A DNA stretch of 40,206 nucleotides, taken from Gnetum montanum (taxonomy: Eukaryota > Streptophyta > Gnetopsida > Gnetales > Gnetaceae). The notes below the pieces were generated by a model. The model had not been told where the DNA came from, ran no database searches, and was given only the letters and a program-made list of their open reading frames with translations. Within the stretch, counting starts at the first letter, position 1; the number at the start of each line of letters is the position of its first letter. Location of the stretch: positions 170,500-210,705 of the forward strand of contig MNCI01034636.1 of the NCBI GenBank assembly GCA_015680685.1, in the 5' to 3' direction. A program made the translations under genes and the position numbers. Of this stretch, positions 10,050-21,249 are shown piece by piece.

Positions 10050-12540
10050 GTGAAAGTTACAATGTTAAAAAGGCTACAACATGCACTTTCTTGCTGGTGT
10101 TTTATTTGGGCCAATTCCCATTATAGTAGCACACCAAACACAATTGGTATCACAAGAAATAATCTTCTACTTCTCCATGCCTTTTGCTACACAACCATGA
10201 TCTATGCAACCATCATCGATGGTTGTGACTACAACTAACCCCTTTTCCATCTATATGAGGCCCACAGTGGGACCTCAAGTCACCTGAGAGTCACATACCC
10301 ACTTTGTCCCCTTTGTGTCTCAACGACTAGTACAAACCTCTTCTTTTTTATTTAGCCTCCTTGCAACAATGATGGCCCAACCACTTCCTTCAATGCGACA
10401 ACCCATCACGAGGCCACAAGCCTCCCAACTCACATCCCAACCTTTTGTGAAAATCCCACAATCCATGGAGGCACCCCAAGGACTAGATCAAGCCTTTCAA
10501 ATGCTCCAAGATCTAATAAAAGAGCTATAAAGGCTCAAGGCTTCTACATCCCAGACCATAAAAATAATGGATTATTATTAGGATGATCCCATCAATCCTA
10601 TAGTCCCACAACCAACGTTTCCCCCAAGTGTCCCCATACCTTAATTTACCAACTAAAATGGTGAGGGTGATCCCAACTCATATCTTATAACCTTTTGTTT
10701 TGAGTGCTTATTATTGCATGCCTAGCCATATACAATAATGTGAATTTTTCCTATGTCTCTTACAAGAAAATCCCTAGACTAGTAATATGCCTTAGCTAGA
10801 GGATCTGTATTCTCTTTAGAATACCTTAGTTCATAGTTCATTAACCATTTCAAGTACAACTTGAAACTTGACACAACCCTTAACCAATTAATGAAGGTCA
10901 AGCAAGGATCCCTTGAGTCAATGCCAAAGTTCATACAATGATGGAATGCTTTGCTTAACAAGATTGCAGAACCAATAGCTAAGACATACCTTCTTGCTAT
11001 CTTCAAGGGTATGGTTAACAACTTTATCAAGTTGAAATTTTACCACTTAGATCCATGGTCACTTAGTCAGGCCTTCCCCCAAACTAAGAACATAGAGGAT
11101 GCTATAGAAGTTAGTCGTAACCCAACCTATCTAGCTTATAAAAACCAACATGTAGGAATGGAAAAGGAGAGAGGAAGGAAAAATAATGTAAATATGGCCA
11201 CTATGGCAAAGGAGAGTGAAACAACCACCTAGGGGCCAAGAAGGAACCAACCTAAGGCCCCTACTAACAATAACCAACCTTCAAAATCTAGGGCCTCTGC
11301 ATCAACTATTGCTAGGCCTAACCATGAATGAAAGGACTGGTTAAAGTATACTAGGTTACTATTAAAGGCATCAAAACTCCTTGACCAAATATTAAAGAGT
11401 GAAAAAATATAGTATAAAAACATGACAGAAAATGCCCGTAATAGGCATGAGAGACTATGTGAGATAGCCAAAGATCCCACTTATGCAACCAAAGATAATC
11501 CTCTAGTGCCTAGATACTTTAAAGTTGACTATTTCTATCATTATCATCAACTGCTAGGTCATGATACCAAATTTTTCCTTGCATCAATAGATGACCTGCA
11601 AAAGATGATAGATAATGGTAAACTACTACTTGATGCCTCCAAACCTAGTTAGGCCTTAGAACTAGTCTATGCATGTCTATAAGAACCCATTGAATGCTAA
11701 TAATATCCCATGTGCCATAGTAGTGTTCAATGTCAATAACAATCAGAGGCCTACGAGGGAACTATTTGTGATTCAAGTACCTCCTTGCAATGAAAGGGGC
11801 TCTTCAACTTCCACTAGTTTAAGGACCCCCTTTTTTGTATCGATACCATCACCAATGCCTTCCAAGAAGCCTTTCGTGATCAAAGTGATCCCACCCATTT
11901 CCACTGAGTCCACCCATACAATTGAACAATGTTCTCTTGTGGTGGCCAATGCAATGGCTTCTTCTTCCCAACCAACCAATGAAAAGAGGAAGTCCCACAC
12001 CAAACAACGTAAGAAGCCCATGCAAAATCCTAAGAATAAGAATAATAAGCAAGCTAAGGCATGGAAGGAAGTGGGTCTGCTAAATCCCACCCCCTTATCA
12101 ACCATTCCCATGACCTCTACTACCTAGGTTACTTCAACCAGTAAACCATAGGAGGATTTCAATCCCCAAGGGAAAGGAAAATAGGCAAATCCACAACAAC
12201 CTAAACATGAAGTCCGCATTTTGGAATGCATGGAGAAAGCATGGAATAATAGGTATGAAAAGTCAATGACCAACAACAAAGATTTCCTCAATGTGATGAA
12301 ATAGGTCAAACAATTGCTAAAGAAAAAGAGTATAACCCTTAGCTTGTATGACCTTGTCATAACCTCCACTATATATCGTGAAGCACTAGTCAAGATGTTC
12401 ACCTCCATTTCCATTAGCAAGGACATCCCCACTAGTGAAGAATCCATCCATGCAGTGGTGGTACCATCTTCGCCAAGGAAAGAAGCAAAGTCAACATTAC
12501 TAGTGTTTCTCAATAGCAAAATCAAAAGCAATCACTAAAA
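10050..12540 (+). pseudogene. gag: Gag of Tat-like element H, N-terminus missing
   Basis: This is the structural Gag polyprotein of a Ty3/gypsy element, which forms the virus-like particle in the cytoplasm. The blocks match gag of A and B in order: HYSSTPNTI near 10130, GLDQAFQML near 10490, the capsid stretch with GDPNSYLITF near 10670, WNALLNKIAEP near 10950, TMAKES near 11210, and a degraded zinc knuckle at 11524-11580 (YHYHQLLGHDTKFF, with the Cys ligands changed). After it come PFVIKV (also repeated in B gag) near 11872 and a block with LYDLVITS near 12340. At least ten in-frame stops and several frameshifts occur. The first hundred or so residues are absent, because the 5' LTR of element A abuts at about 10021. 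The reading continues into the protease region. Confidence 0.8.
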
Positions 12541-12589
12541 TAGCAATGCAACCAAGGCTTCCCTCTTTATAACAATAAGGGTAGGATAA

Positions 12590-13130
12590 TATAAAATGCA
12601 TAGAGTATATCTAGATGATGGAGAGGTAACAAATGTAATATTCTATACCATTGTTGAGCATTTAGACCTAGAAGAGCACATACAACACATGCCAACATTA
12701 GCTCTTAAATCCTTCAATGGATCATGGGTTGCTATCAAGGGATCAATCTCTATAGATTTTGTGGCAAGTGAGTAATTCACCATAATAGCCACTCTTAATG
12801 GTGGATGAAATAACAAGATTCAACCTTATCCTAGGATGGCCTTTGCTAGATCAATCATGATATGTGTCCTTACCCATCCACCAAGAAATTTACCTATCTT
12901 ACGAGGGAGATAAAATAATCATCCATTGTGAAAATGTGTTTCCCTAGCAATTAACAACATATATGTAGATAAGAAATCCAAAGTGGATTTTCAAGAAGAA
13001 ACTCCTAGCCATTAAGTTAAGCAACTTGACAAAGTGAAAGAGCCGAAACCCAACAATGATGAATCCAAGGATACATTATGGGGAGAGCTCCCCTTTAACA
13101 TCGTTAAAGAAGGGATGGAAAATACAAGCT
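12590..13130 (+). pseudogene. pro: Retroviral-type aspartic protease of element H
   Basis: The protease would cut the Gag-Pol precursor. The active-site triad shows as DDG (12614-12622) in the context VYLDDGEVTNVI. In B the same place reads VDDGAATN. A flap-like region follows, including LKSFNGSW, also present in B. Stops near 12770 and later make it non-functional. The frame loses coding character near 13130 and RT does not follow directly. It resumes only at about 36640, beyond the spacer. Confidence 0.75.
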
Positions 13131-13962
13131 TGTGCAAAACATACCATATACATTTCCTAATCTCTCAAAGATTACAAAACATTTTCACAGATAACATGCA
13201 TCCTTAATCTGCTTACCCTATTACACTTATAACCATGTTGTTGTTTTTACTTATAACCTTTTAGCCTAGTTTACATGTTACTTGTATGCATTATTTTCTT
13301 TTGCTTTATGTTAAATTTCAATTTGCATATAGCCTAAAGTTTACCCTTTTTTTCATTTTCACTTATTAAAGCCTTTTTATTTTTCTTTTATCATGTTAAA
13401 TACATAAAAAGGTCATAAAAACTTTAAAACTAGAAATGTCCATAAACATTTTAAAGCACAAAATAGACAAAAAAACATGTTTTCCTCTACAAAAGGTGGG
13501 GCCTTCCATGGCCTAAAACTAGCAAGACATGTAGCCAGCTACAACCTTAAATTGGCAAATAATGTATGGTTCGCTAAGGCCTTAAACTAGCAAACATTGT
13601 GTGGCCTACCATGGCCTAAAACTAGAAAATAACCTTTTAACTTATTTATGATTCAATCTACCACCTTATTGTCTAGCTGATTTTTTCCTTTTATTATATT
13701 ATAACCATATGAGTTATCCAACGTAGCCTTATATTATAATCGTAGTATAAGACTTTGTAACATGCATAAAACTATAATGCTAAAATTATATTAAAGCATC
13801 TAAAACATAATAGTCATAGCCACATGGTGTGGAAAAAGTTTAAACAATACATCATAAAAAAACAAAACTATCCACAACTAAATCATTGACTAACATAAGC
13901 CATAACAACAACAACATCCAAAATCATCAACAAGAACAACTAAAAATAGATAATTGGTGGTA
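13131..13962 (+). other. Left end of the H pro-pol spacer, with copies of the TAAACTAGCAA motif
   Basis: There is no gene. Between 13500 and 13640 the phrases GGCCTAAAACTAGCAA, GGCCTTAAACTAGCAA and GGCCTAAAACTAGAAA occur, each preceded by CCATGG or CTAAGG. The same phrases recur at 35970-36330, just before pol. The remainder is AT-rich. Confidence 0.6.
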
Positions 13963-14033
13963 CTAGGAGGCATCTGAAGGAGGTTGAGGGTTGTTTCCAC
14001 CCTCACCGCTGGGGCTACCAGTATTGCTTAGTG
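13963..14033 (-). pseudogene. Antisense gene, exon 7 (C-terminus)
   Basis: It reads SNTGSPSGEGGNNPQPPSDA then TAG, a low-complexity Gly/Pro/Ser tail of the kind that ends many plant proteins. The acceptor is probably CTATAAG (exon from 14033). Its join to exon 6 is not resolved in phase. Confidence 0.4.
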
Positions 14034-14137
14034 CTTATAGCATAATAACACAAGACCAATTACTAATCAACATACTATAAAATCAATCCAATAACTTAAA
14101 AAAATAAAACACAGCAAAACCATATAATAAAACAAAC

Positions 14138-14960
14138 CTAAGGGGCCTCTGGCATGATGTACTCTAGGGGAAGATGCTAAAGGCCAACCTCCAAATGATG
14201 GAGAATTTGGTCTTCCTTCTTGCAAGACCAATCCACATCCACAATATGAACACCCATGAGGATGTTAATCTCATAAACCTTTTTCCATGTAGGTGGCTCC
14301 CATGACACTTTAGCAGTAGATACCTCACCTGCTGTAATAGAGATCTGAGAAGTATGGGATTCAACCATAGTGAGAGTGTCTCCAAAGAGTTTGAAGGCAC
14401 TTTTAGCTTGAATGGTCTTTATGAATAGCTCCAAGTTACATTGTTCAATAGTCTCATCTTTCAACCACTTAAGATAAGACTCATATTCAGCCTTATACAT
14501 CTTTTTATGGTCTTTTTGTGTCTAGCACCACTCAAGAACCCGAGCATAATAATCATTCCACTCTTTAGCCCTATGGTGATCAAGTCCATCTACAACCACT
14601 GCTCCATCATCTCTCTAGCAATGCCAACCTTGTCATGGATGGTGTTCCAGTACCAGGCCCATGTGATCTCCTTAGTTCACAAAGACTCTTTATTAGCCAC
14701 TTGGTCTTACACAAACACCTTGTGATCCTGAAGATCATTGATCACGTAAGCCTACCTCTTAGTCTCTTCCTTTAAGGCCATAACTTATTCTCATAGGGAT
14801 TTTTTGGATAGTTGGAATTTCCAAAAAGTCTTTGCAAAAGAAATTGTAAGATTAGTTACACTTTCATACAACTTTCATGGAAAATTTTCTACCTCAAGAG
14901 GAAGACTAGGCAACAAGTCTATCTCCATGTCATGGTTGGAGTCCCATGAAACCTTAGGTA
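14138..14960 (-). pseudogene. Antisense gene, exon 6
   Basis: The acceptor is GCTTGTAG ending at 14961, or 24 bases earlier at 14985; both keep the frame. The exon continues the codon split at the end of exon 5. It starts VPKVSWDSNHDMEIDLLP and later has a helical, charged stretch (YKAEYESYLKWLKDET) likely to form a coiled coil. A frameshift near 14530 and about eight stops break it. The donor is near 14138 (AG then GTTTGT). Confidence 0.5.
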
Positions 14961-15092
14961 CTACAAGCAACATTACCATAAAATCTACAAATGAGCATAA
15001 TATACAACAAGAATGGTCATAATGAAAACATAAAACTAATACATCTATAAAAATCCAATATAAAACAAATTAAAAATAAAACACGTTCTTAC

Positions 15093-15230
15093 CAATTTCC
15101 ATAGAAACTTCTTACAACTAATTGATTATATCCTTAGCTACATCACACATGAATTCCACCTTGTCTGGAACCTCTACCCATGGTTTCATATGAAATGTAG
15201 GAGTAGAGGCATATGCTTGGGGCTCTGTGG
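15093..15230 (-). pseudogene. Antisense gene, exon 5
   Basis: The acceptor TTGTTGTAG and the donor GTAAGAACG are both close to plant consensus. The exon is 138 nt, enters in phase 1 and leaves in phase 1, matching its neighbours. It reads ATEPQAYASTP, then HMKPWVEVPDKVEFMCD, with two stops near its end. Confidence 0.6.
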
Positions 15231-15323
15231 CTACAACAAGTATAATCATTGACTAATGATTAGAATGAAATCCAAACACAAAAATAACAAGATATAATGA
15301 ATAATACCAAAGTGTTCTAATAC

Positions 15324-15504
15324 CTACATCCTCATCCAGGATGATGACTAGGGGTTCACCTAGCAATGGTTTGCCAAATATGGAATCTAGGTCATCCAAG
15401 GCAATGTTGGCCAACACCTCATCCCCATGCCACAATAAGAATGCCTACTTCAAGCACCTCTATTCCTTCTCTATTGTTGTGCCTTGGGTTGCCATTTCTT
15501 GTCA
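15324..15504 (-). pseudogene. Antisense gene, exon 4
   Basis: The 3' part is open and reads LANIALDDLDSIFGKPLL and VIILDEDV, ending in a donor GTATTAG that joins exon 5 in phase. The 5' part is one base out of phase with exon 3 for every acceptor I tried, so a small indel is likely. Confidence 0.45.
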
Positions 15505-15669
15505 CTTGTATACAAGAATAATAAACCCAAAATGTTAAAACAACTAAGACCAAATAACAACACAACCTTAAAACATAAAACTAAAAACATAGAATTAATT
15601 AAACATTAAACCATAATTAAAATAATTCCATTAATTTCCTAATGTTTTTATTCAATATTAAGCATAAAC

Positions 15670-16645
15670 CTTCTCTTTGAACGTTGCTTAGAAGTTGGTG
15701 TTGCTTCTTCAACCATGGGCCACTTCAATTTTACTCTAGCTACCCCATCAGCTTTAGCACACAACTCCTTGGCCCTCTCAGGGTTGGCCCACTTAATTTG
15801 AGGCTCCATTTCCATGCTATTAGGGGAACCACAATGCCTACCACTAAGTTCCTTAGTGGTAATAGGCAGCGACTCCCCAAAACCCTCCGGTGGATTCTGG
15901 GCTTGGATGGTTGGATAAATGTGCTTTATCCTAGGCTTACAAAGCTGGGATGGGTCCTGGCTCACCCATCATCCATCTCTCCTCACCGTCAAGAACTCTA
16001 CAAATATTCTTAAATATGCCATAAAGAATGCATAGTGCATGTGGCATACTGTAGTGAGATCCTATTGGAGTTTGATAATTTCCTCCCATAACCTAGAGGA
16101 CAAGTGGGTAGCCCAGTTAAATCGAGCATCTTCCATTAGGACCTTCATCATGGTCCAAGCCTACGTGATGTTGATTACCTTCTTCTATAACATTATCTTT
16201 GGAAAGGCATGGGATTTTAATAAATAATATGATACCCTTTCTTTGATTATTTGGAAATCTTCTAGGGCTAACCTGAAATGGCCACGACAAGCACCTGACC
16301 GTGACATCACCTCCTCTTGATGGCCTACCTCCTTTGCTGGTTTGGTGGCAACCCTCATCCCTTTAGTGGGAACACCAAAGAGGTTATTGAAAGTAGCCTC
16401 ATTAATGGGCAAGGTGATTGGCGTGTTATGAACCTTAGTGATGAACTTATTAACCCCTTCATCAAAGGAGTTAATAATGTTTACCATCTTAGTAGTGGGG
16501 ATGTTTGAACTAGGGGCCATGAAAATATCTAGCAAACTTGCATGAGAAATGTTTACTTGAATGTTTCTAGGTTTCTTTTCCACCAACCAACATTGTGTTA
16601 ATTCCACCTCACTATATTTCAAGATGAGAGTCTTCTCGGGATGTC
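15670..16645 (-). pseudogene. Antisense gene, exon 3 (largest exon)
   Basis: The acceptor is TTATTTTAG before 16645. The first 140 or so codons are uninterrupted and four further stops occur after that, all in one frame to 15670. It contains VNISHASLLDIFM, INSFDEGVNKFITKVHN, then INEATFNNLFGVPTKG. The last pattern (F-x-G-x-P-x-x-G after a basic strand) resembles plant transposon-associated or mobile-domain proteins. The exon ends in a basic run, TSKQRSKRR, that could be a nuclear localisation signal. Confidence 0.6.
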
Positions 16646-16670
16646 CTAAAATAACCCAGGTGATGTTAAA

Positions 16671-17332
16671 TGTAACACCCTTCCCAAGCTAGGACAGGGT
16701 GTTACATTGTGGTATCTAAGCTAGTTTACTTTGATGTTGTATGATGGTAAGTGTACTCATCCATTTGTGTAATTTTAGATTACAAATATGTATAGTAGAC
16801 GTGGTCATGGTGTTAGTGGGGCCCATAGACAAAAAGGGCCTAATGATGAACAAGAGCAACTACCTCCAACATCTAGTAGTGGTCCTGCAAATAGGCAACT
16901 GGAGCTTATACAAAAATTGTTACAAATCCTATAGTAGCATGTTGTAGCTAGTGATGCTCCTGCCTAGATGAGCATGAAGAGAGTAGAGGGGAAATCCTTC
17001 AGTTCTTGGTTATGGTATACTTTCATGTATAGTAGTGTGGACTAGATATCCTTATATGAAACTCTCTACACTATACTCTTCTATATATGATGATGAGTTT
17101 TATGTGTTTTTTGTATGTTCATAGAGAAATCTATAGCTTGATTAATGTAGAGACATGTCTTTTTATGACGTGATATGTATGTTTCATTTTGGTATGGTAG
17201 GAAAGTTTTGTATTGTTTTACTTTTCTTAATAGCATGTATTCTATACATTATTGGTTCTAGTTGTCATGCTTCTGTGCTAAGCTTACTTGATCCTAGGCA
17301 TCACCTTGCCCTAGCTAGGGAGGGGTGTTACA
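16671..17332 (+). mobile_element. Mini LTR retrotransposon (deletion derivative, TRIM-like)
   Basis: It starts TGTAACACCC and ends GGGTGTTACA, the ends typical of plant Ty3/gypsy chromovirus-type LTRs. The left terminal repeat is only 36 bp (16671-16706), and a similar block of about 36 bp ends the element (17297-17332). Next to the left repeat is TGGTATCTAAGC (16710-16721), two mismatches from the tRNA-Met primer site. It lies in intron 2 of the antisense gene. No target duplication is visible (left flank TTAAA, right flank CTAGA), so the outer ends may be altered. Internal deletion of a larger element is the simplest origin. Confidence 0.65.
16788..16934 (+). pseudogene. gag: Truncated gag start of the mini LTR element
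   Basis: An ATG at 16788 opens 48 codons to TAG 16932. They read MYSRRGHGVSG and a Gln/Pro/Ser-rich stretch with NRQLELIQKLLQIL. The Arg/Gly-rich opening recalls the N-terminus of chromovirus Gag. Downstream there is only non-coding sequence before the right terminal repeat, so capsid and pol are gone. Confidence 0.4.
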
Positions 17333-17536
17333 CTAGAGGAGGTGGAAGCCCGTAAAAGACAACAAAAGTGGTCAATTAGCTTAGTCATAGACACATCATG
17401 TAAAATAAAAATATGATACGAAAAACAAATTAAAATCATAAAAGACACTTAAAATCAAAACTGCCTAAAACCATGTGACCATGAAAACATTAGTATAACA
17501 TAACAAAATAAGAATTCATACATTTCTTCTTCCTAC

Positions 17537-17802
17537 TTGATGGGGGTTTTATGGAGTTCCTTGTGGTGGTGCTCTGTTCTATAATGTGTTTAGGAGCCAC
17601 CCACCAACTGTGCATTGTCTTGGTGGCTACACACCTCTAGAAGGCTAGAGCAAAGATGTCGGTGTATTTATCAAAATTACCCTTTAATTGATCAACCACT
17701 ATGATCCTTATTATTAGTCTTTTGGTAAGTGCACCCACTACAGTCTAAGCCATCACCAATGTTTGATCATTCTTAATTAAACCTTGGTCACTAACCCTAT
17801 AC
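17537..17802 (-). pseudogene. Antisense gene, exon 2
   Basis: The acceptor is GATATCTTGTAG and the donor is GTAGGAAG. The exon is 266 nt; its first base completes the codon opened by exon 1 (AG plus G), and its last base opens the codon completed by exon 3. It reads YRVSDQGLIKNDQTLVMA, then a stop, then VVGALTKRL and DQLKGNFDKYTDIFALAF. There are two in-frame TAG stops. Confidence 0.55.
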
Positions 17803-18711
17803 CTACAAGATATCAATAAAAACAAAGAAGCTAAGAATAGATAAACCAAATAAGCCAACATATGACCAAAAATCACAACTATACTTACCCCTTAAAATGG
17901 TACACTATATCAAGTAGAAGAAAAACACAAAACTAGGAACAAGCATAATCATAACCATAACAACAACAACCATACACCACTTCAAATTTCACAGGTATTT
18001 TGCTAAACATCCTAGTTACTAGTGAAACTAGCCATAGTAAAAACTCTAGGAACACTAATTCAGAATTCTTTAAAAATTCAAACATCAACATGCACAAAGC
18101 CTAGGAAAACCTTGAACATAATAACTAGATTACAATAATATCAATTCTATCATCCCAATATTAAAACAAACTCAAAAAAATCATTGAAAACTTTAGCCAA
18201 AATTCACACAAACACATCAAAAATGAAAAAAATGACCAAGGGAAATCATTGATAAAAAATATCAAAAAAATTTTAATATCAATTAAACCAATCCTAAACC
18301 ATTCTTAACGTCCTCAAGTATCCCCAAGAACATTGGAATTTGGTGAAAAAAATCATCCAACATGCCAACACTGCCCATCTTCATAGGGGTAAAACTACTA
18401 AACCTAAGAAACCTTATTTCACGCAGCCTCACCACGAAAATCATTAAAAAATCAACCATAACCCCAAATGTAGTGATTCTAGGATTATTTGAAAGCTTAA
18501 ACAAATATGTAAAAATCCACAACTTCAAAACAATAAAATCTTCAATTGTTATTATAGAAAAAATTAATGAAATGACATGAAAAATTGAAAAATGGCATGA
18601 AAACACACCTACATTAGCTAATGAAAAAATTCACCTAAAATTGCATGTAAATCAAAATTACATGATACCATAGCCATTTTAAACCTTAAATCATAAACTA
18701 AAATTCCATAA
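17803..18711 (-). other. Left part of intron 1 of the antisense gene, no gene
   Basis: This is very AT-rich sequence with short homopolymers and no coding signal, ending where element B begins. It matches 32889-33389 in composition, as expected if they are two halves of one intron. Confidence 0.45.
18707..18711. other. Left copy of possible 5-bp target duplication CATAA
   Basis: CATAA lies directly before the LTR start TGTGAC. The partner is at 32887-32891. AT-rich surroundings raise the chance of coincidence. Confidence 0.5.
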
Positions 18712-19440
18712 TGTGACATCTGAAAATGTTGCTGGCTAGAACACCAAGAGGTCATTGGGCATACAGCCTGACCCCGAATCCACAAGAGGGCAGTGCTGGA
18801 GAAAACGGAAATTGGGTGCCCTAAACAGTCTTGTTCATCAGATAGGGACTTACGTGATGTTAAAATGGCTATGTGTGAGAAGAGTTCATACTACATTACG
18901 TGCAGGCATCAAGTCCAGCTAAGCTAGAGTGTAGTAGGGTGTCCCAACCTAAGAACAGTGACGTGAACATGCAAACATGTATGAAAAAAGTGAGAAAATA
19001 CAAGTGTTACACTAAATGCCAAAGAGAAATGCTTGAGAAATGCAACTGGTGTTCGAGAAAAGTAGTGCACCACACTAAAAGAGGGAGCGTAGCTGATTCA
19101 AAAAGGGATACACAGTGTACAATAGACATAGTGGGAGCACAATCACAGCCTTGATGGTGTCAGGCTATAAAGTCTAGTGCTCACTGTGTTGGACTATGCC
19201 TACTGGGTTGATAGCCACGATGTACCATGTGATGTTCTATAGGGCTACAATGGGGATGTAGTGTACCATGCAATGTAGCTATGCCTCTCTACCAGTGTAG
19301 TGTGCTCTAGGTCTCATTCACCCATGGAGCTAAGTGCTAAGATGCCAAAATGCCAAATGCCAAATGGAAGTGCCAACTGCCTTACTGGTGAAAAATGAAT
19401 GCCAACCCTCCTCCCCCTCCTTTTCAAAAGATGGCGCAGG

Positions 19441-19453
19441 GGTATTTATAGGG
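19441..19453 (-). promoter_or_regulatory. TATA box of the B 3' LTR
   Basis: The minus strand reads CCCTATAAATACC, a consensus plant TATA box, conserved in the other LTR at 32169-32181. It lies directly downstream of the U3 repeat array and would direct minus-strand transcription. Confidence 0.7.
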
Positions 19454-19554
19454 CTAGGATTAGCCCAAAATGCAAATTAGATGCCATGTGGCAGTGCAAT
19501 GGGTGGGACCATGCTTGTTCCATGTTAGATGCGGGACACTAGATGCTGGATGTA

Positions 19555-20068
19555 ATGCTGGATGGTGCTACACTACAGTAGACATGGTGCTACGCTATAG
19601 TAGACATGGTGCTATGGTATGCAGCGTGACAAGGTGCTACGCTGTAGTAGACATGGTGCTACACTACACAGCATGACAGGGTGCTACACTGTAGTAGACA
19701 TGGTGCTACACTACACAGCGTGACAGGGTGCTACACTGTAGTAGACATGGTGCTACGCTACGTAGCGTGATATAGTGCTGCGCTACAGTAGATATGGTGC
19801 TATGCTATGCAACATGACAAGGTGCTATGCTACAGTAGACATGTTGCTACGCTACGCAATGTCACAAGGTGCTACGGTACGCAACATGGCAAGGTGCTAT
19901 GCTATGCAGCATGGCAAGGTGCTACACTACAGTAGACATGGTGCTATGTTGCTCAATGTGACAAGGTGCTATGTTGTAGTAGACATGGTGCTACGCTACG
20001 TAGCGTGACAAGGTGCTACGCTATAGTAGACATGGTGCTATGCTACACAGTGTGACAAGGTGACATGT
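19555..20068 (-). repeat. 47-bp U3 tandem array in the B 3' LTR, about 11 units
   Basis: Each unit is built of two half-units, one with AGTAGACATGGTGCTACGCTA and one with GCGTGACAAGGTGCTACGCTA. The best-preserved units contain the 12-bp palindrome CGCTACGTAGCG (19756-19767 and 19994-20005). Most variation is C/T or G/A inside GCTACGCTAC words, at CpG sites. A small open frame at 19470-19676 is a by-product. Confidence 0.93.
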
Positions 20069-20135
20069 GAATCATTTTGACACTTAGGAATATTTGCAAT
20101 TGCAATGCCGAGACCTAAAATTTTATGGTGTTTCA

Positions 20136-20148
20136 ATGGCCCCTCTTT
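20136..20148 (-). other. Polypurine tract of element B
   Basis: The minus strand reads AAAGAGGGGCCAT and then the LTR start TGAAACACC. It sets the sense of the element and the inner edge of the 3' LTR. Confidence 0.65.
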
Positions 20149-20520
20149 GTTGACGTCTAGAGGATTGGCCTGAGAGATATCGACAAAGAATTACAAAACA
20201 CCAAAGCAGACATGTCACCAACATCACTCATCAGCACAAGATCGGATGTCATTTTATCATGCTCAAGAGTGATATGGGAATAAGGTTATGCTAAGGAACA
20301 AAGGGGTATAGGAAATGCTAGAGAGATGAAATTTGAATTGTGGGAATGAACTGCAAATAGTGGATCATGGTGTGAGATGCAAATTTAGCATGGTTGACAA
20401 TGACCATGGCATAAAGTGGCTTGCCCCCAAAAAAATTGACCTCTAATCAGAATACTTATGAGAGATTCAAAGTCAATCTAAAGCTAGGCTAGTTGCGAAG
20501 CTGCAGTGTTGTTAATTTGA
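20149..20520 (-). other. Probable 3' untranslated region of element B
   Basis: No coding signal was found. It lies between the truncated RT and the polypurine tract. The last pararetroviral codons stop at the TAG near 20521 and the sequence that follows does not fit any later RT motif. The breakpoint is therefore at or near 20520. Confidence 0.5.
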
Positions 20521-21249
20521 CTAGGGATAACTGCTCTTGTAATCAAACTTGCTAAAAATCCTTTTTGTTGCTACTTTTTGGATCAATACTTCCTTATTAG
20601 GAAGAGGCCACTTGACTTCAATTGTGACTGCATTTAATGGGATATAATTAATCACCATTCTAGCTTTTCCTCTTTTCATTTTGGCATGATTCCGAAAAAT
20701 AAAACTTGCACATGCATAATTGGATTGTGAAGGCTTGATTAATCCTTTGGACAAAAATTCTGCAACTTGCTTTGCCATTTCTTCTTCATCTTGCTAATTT
20801 AATACAATCATCTTTGATTGAACAGGAATGTTATGCACTATTGCAATGTGCGCTTGTGGACTATCTTTATCCCAAAAATCAAGGGAATGTTCACAAAAGC
20901 AGTGTTGTAATGCTTCAAAACAACTGCCAAGCATTCTTTCATCTTCATTGTTTAGATCTAACTATGCTTTCTTCAACTATTGAACTCTAGCATACTTTTG
21001 TTTTGCTAATTCTTCTAATTCATACTGTGTAAGAACTTGTTTTAATGAAGGCTTGTTCCTATTAAAATTCTATCTAATTTGCTCATGTTTGTTCTTGTGA
21101 AGCTATGTAGAAATTCTACTGAGAATTATCTTGGGTCTAACATCTGGCTTTGATGAAGAACAAACTATCATTTCTGCACCAACTATATATGGACCTATGC
21201 TATCCATAAAATGTGCTCCTAACCCAATATCAAATCCACTGTCAGGTAT
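20521..21249 (-). pseudogene. Caulimovirid RT, N-terminal part only
   Basis: The open block at 20778-20521 shows the family pattern: GLIKPSQSNYA, NHAKMKRGKARMVINY, LPNKEVL and FSKFD, the last holding the first catalytic Asp. It breaks off a few residues later, so the YxDD box, thumb and RNase H are missing. The stretch 21249-20780 links it to the protease in the same frame with about five stops and contains GLGAHFMDS. The NHAE-KRGK-type motif separates caulimovirids from Ty3/gypsy RTs. RT would copy pregenomic RNA into DNA. This one cannot act. Confidence 0.85.

Larger units (their letters stand above)
18712..20135 (-). repeat. 3' LTR of element B (1424 bp)
   Basis: It aligns along its length with 31418-32888. 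On the minus strand it starts TGAAACACC after a polypurine tract and ends GATGTCACA. In minus-strand order it holds a U3 array of 47-bp repeats (about 20065-19555), a TATA box at 19453-19441, and about 730 bp of R/U5. Short frames inside it, for example 18900-19154 on the plus strand, exist in both LTR copies but have no coding character. Confidence 0.85.

Noticed and set aside
11773-12111. 112-codon minus-strand frame
   Set aside because: It is the complement of the Pro/Ser/Lys-rich part of H gag.
18900-19154. 84-codon open frame in the B 3' LTR (also at 31593-31820)
   Set aside because: It lies in the U5 part of both LTRs in antisense, so conservation comes from LTR identity; differences between copies are not biased to third codon positions.
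19555-20068. CRISPR-like repeat and spacer pattern in the 47-bp arrays
   Set aside because: The alternating half-units are both variants of the same GGTGCTACGCTAC sequence, and the array sits in LTR U3.
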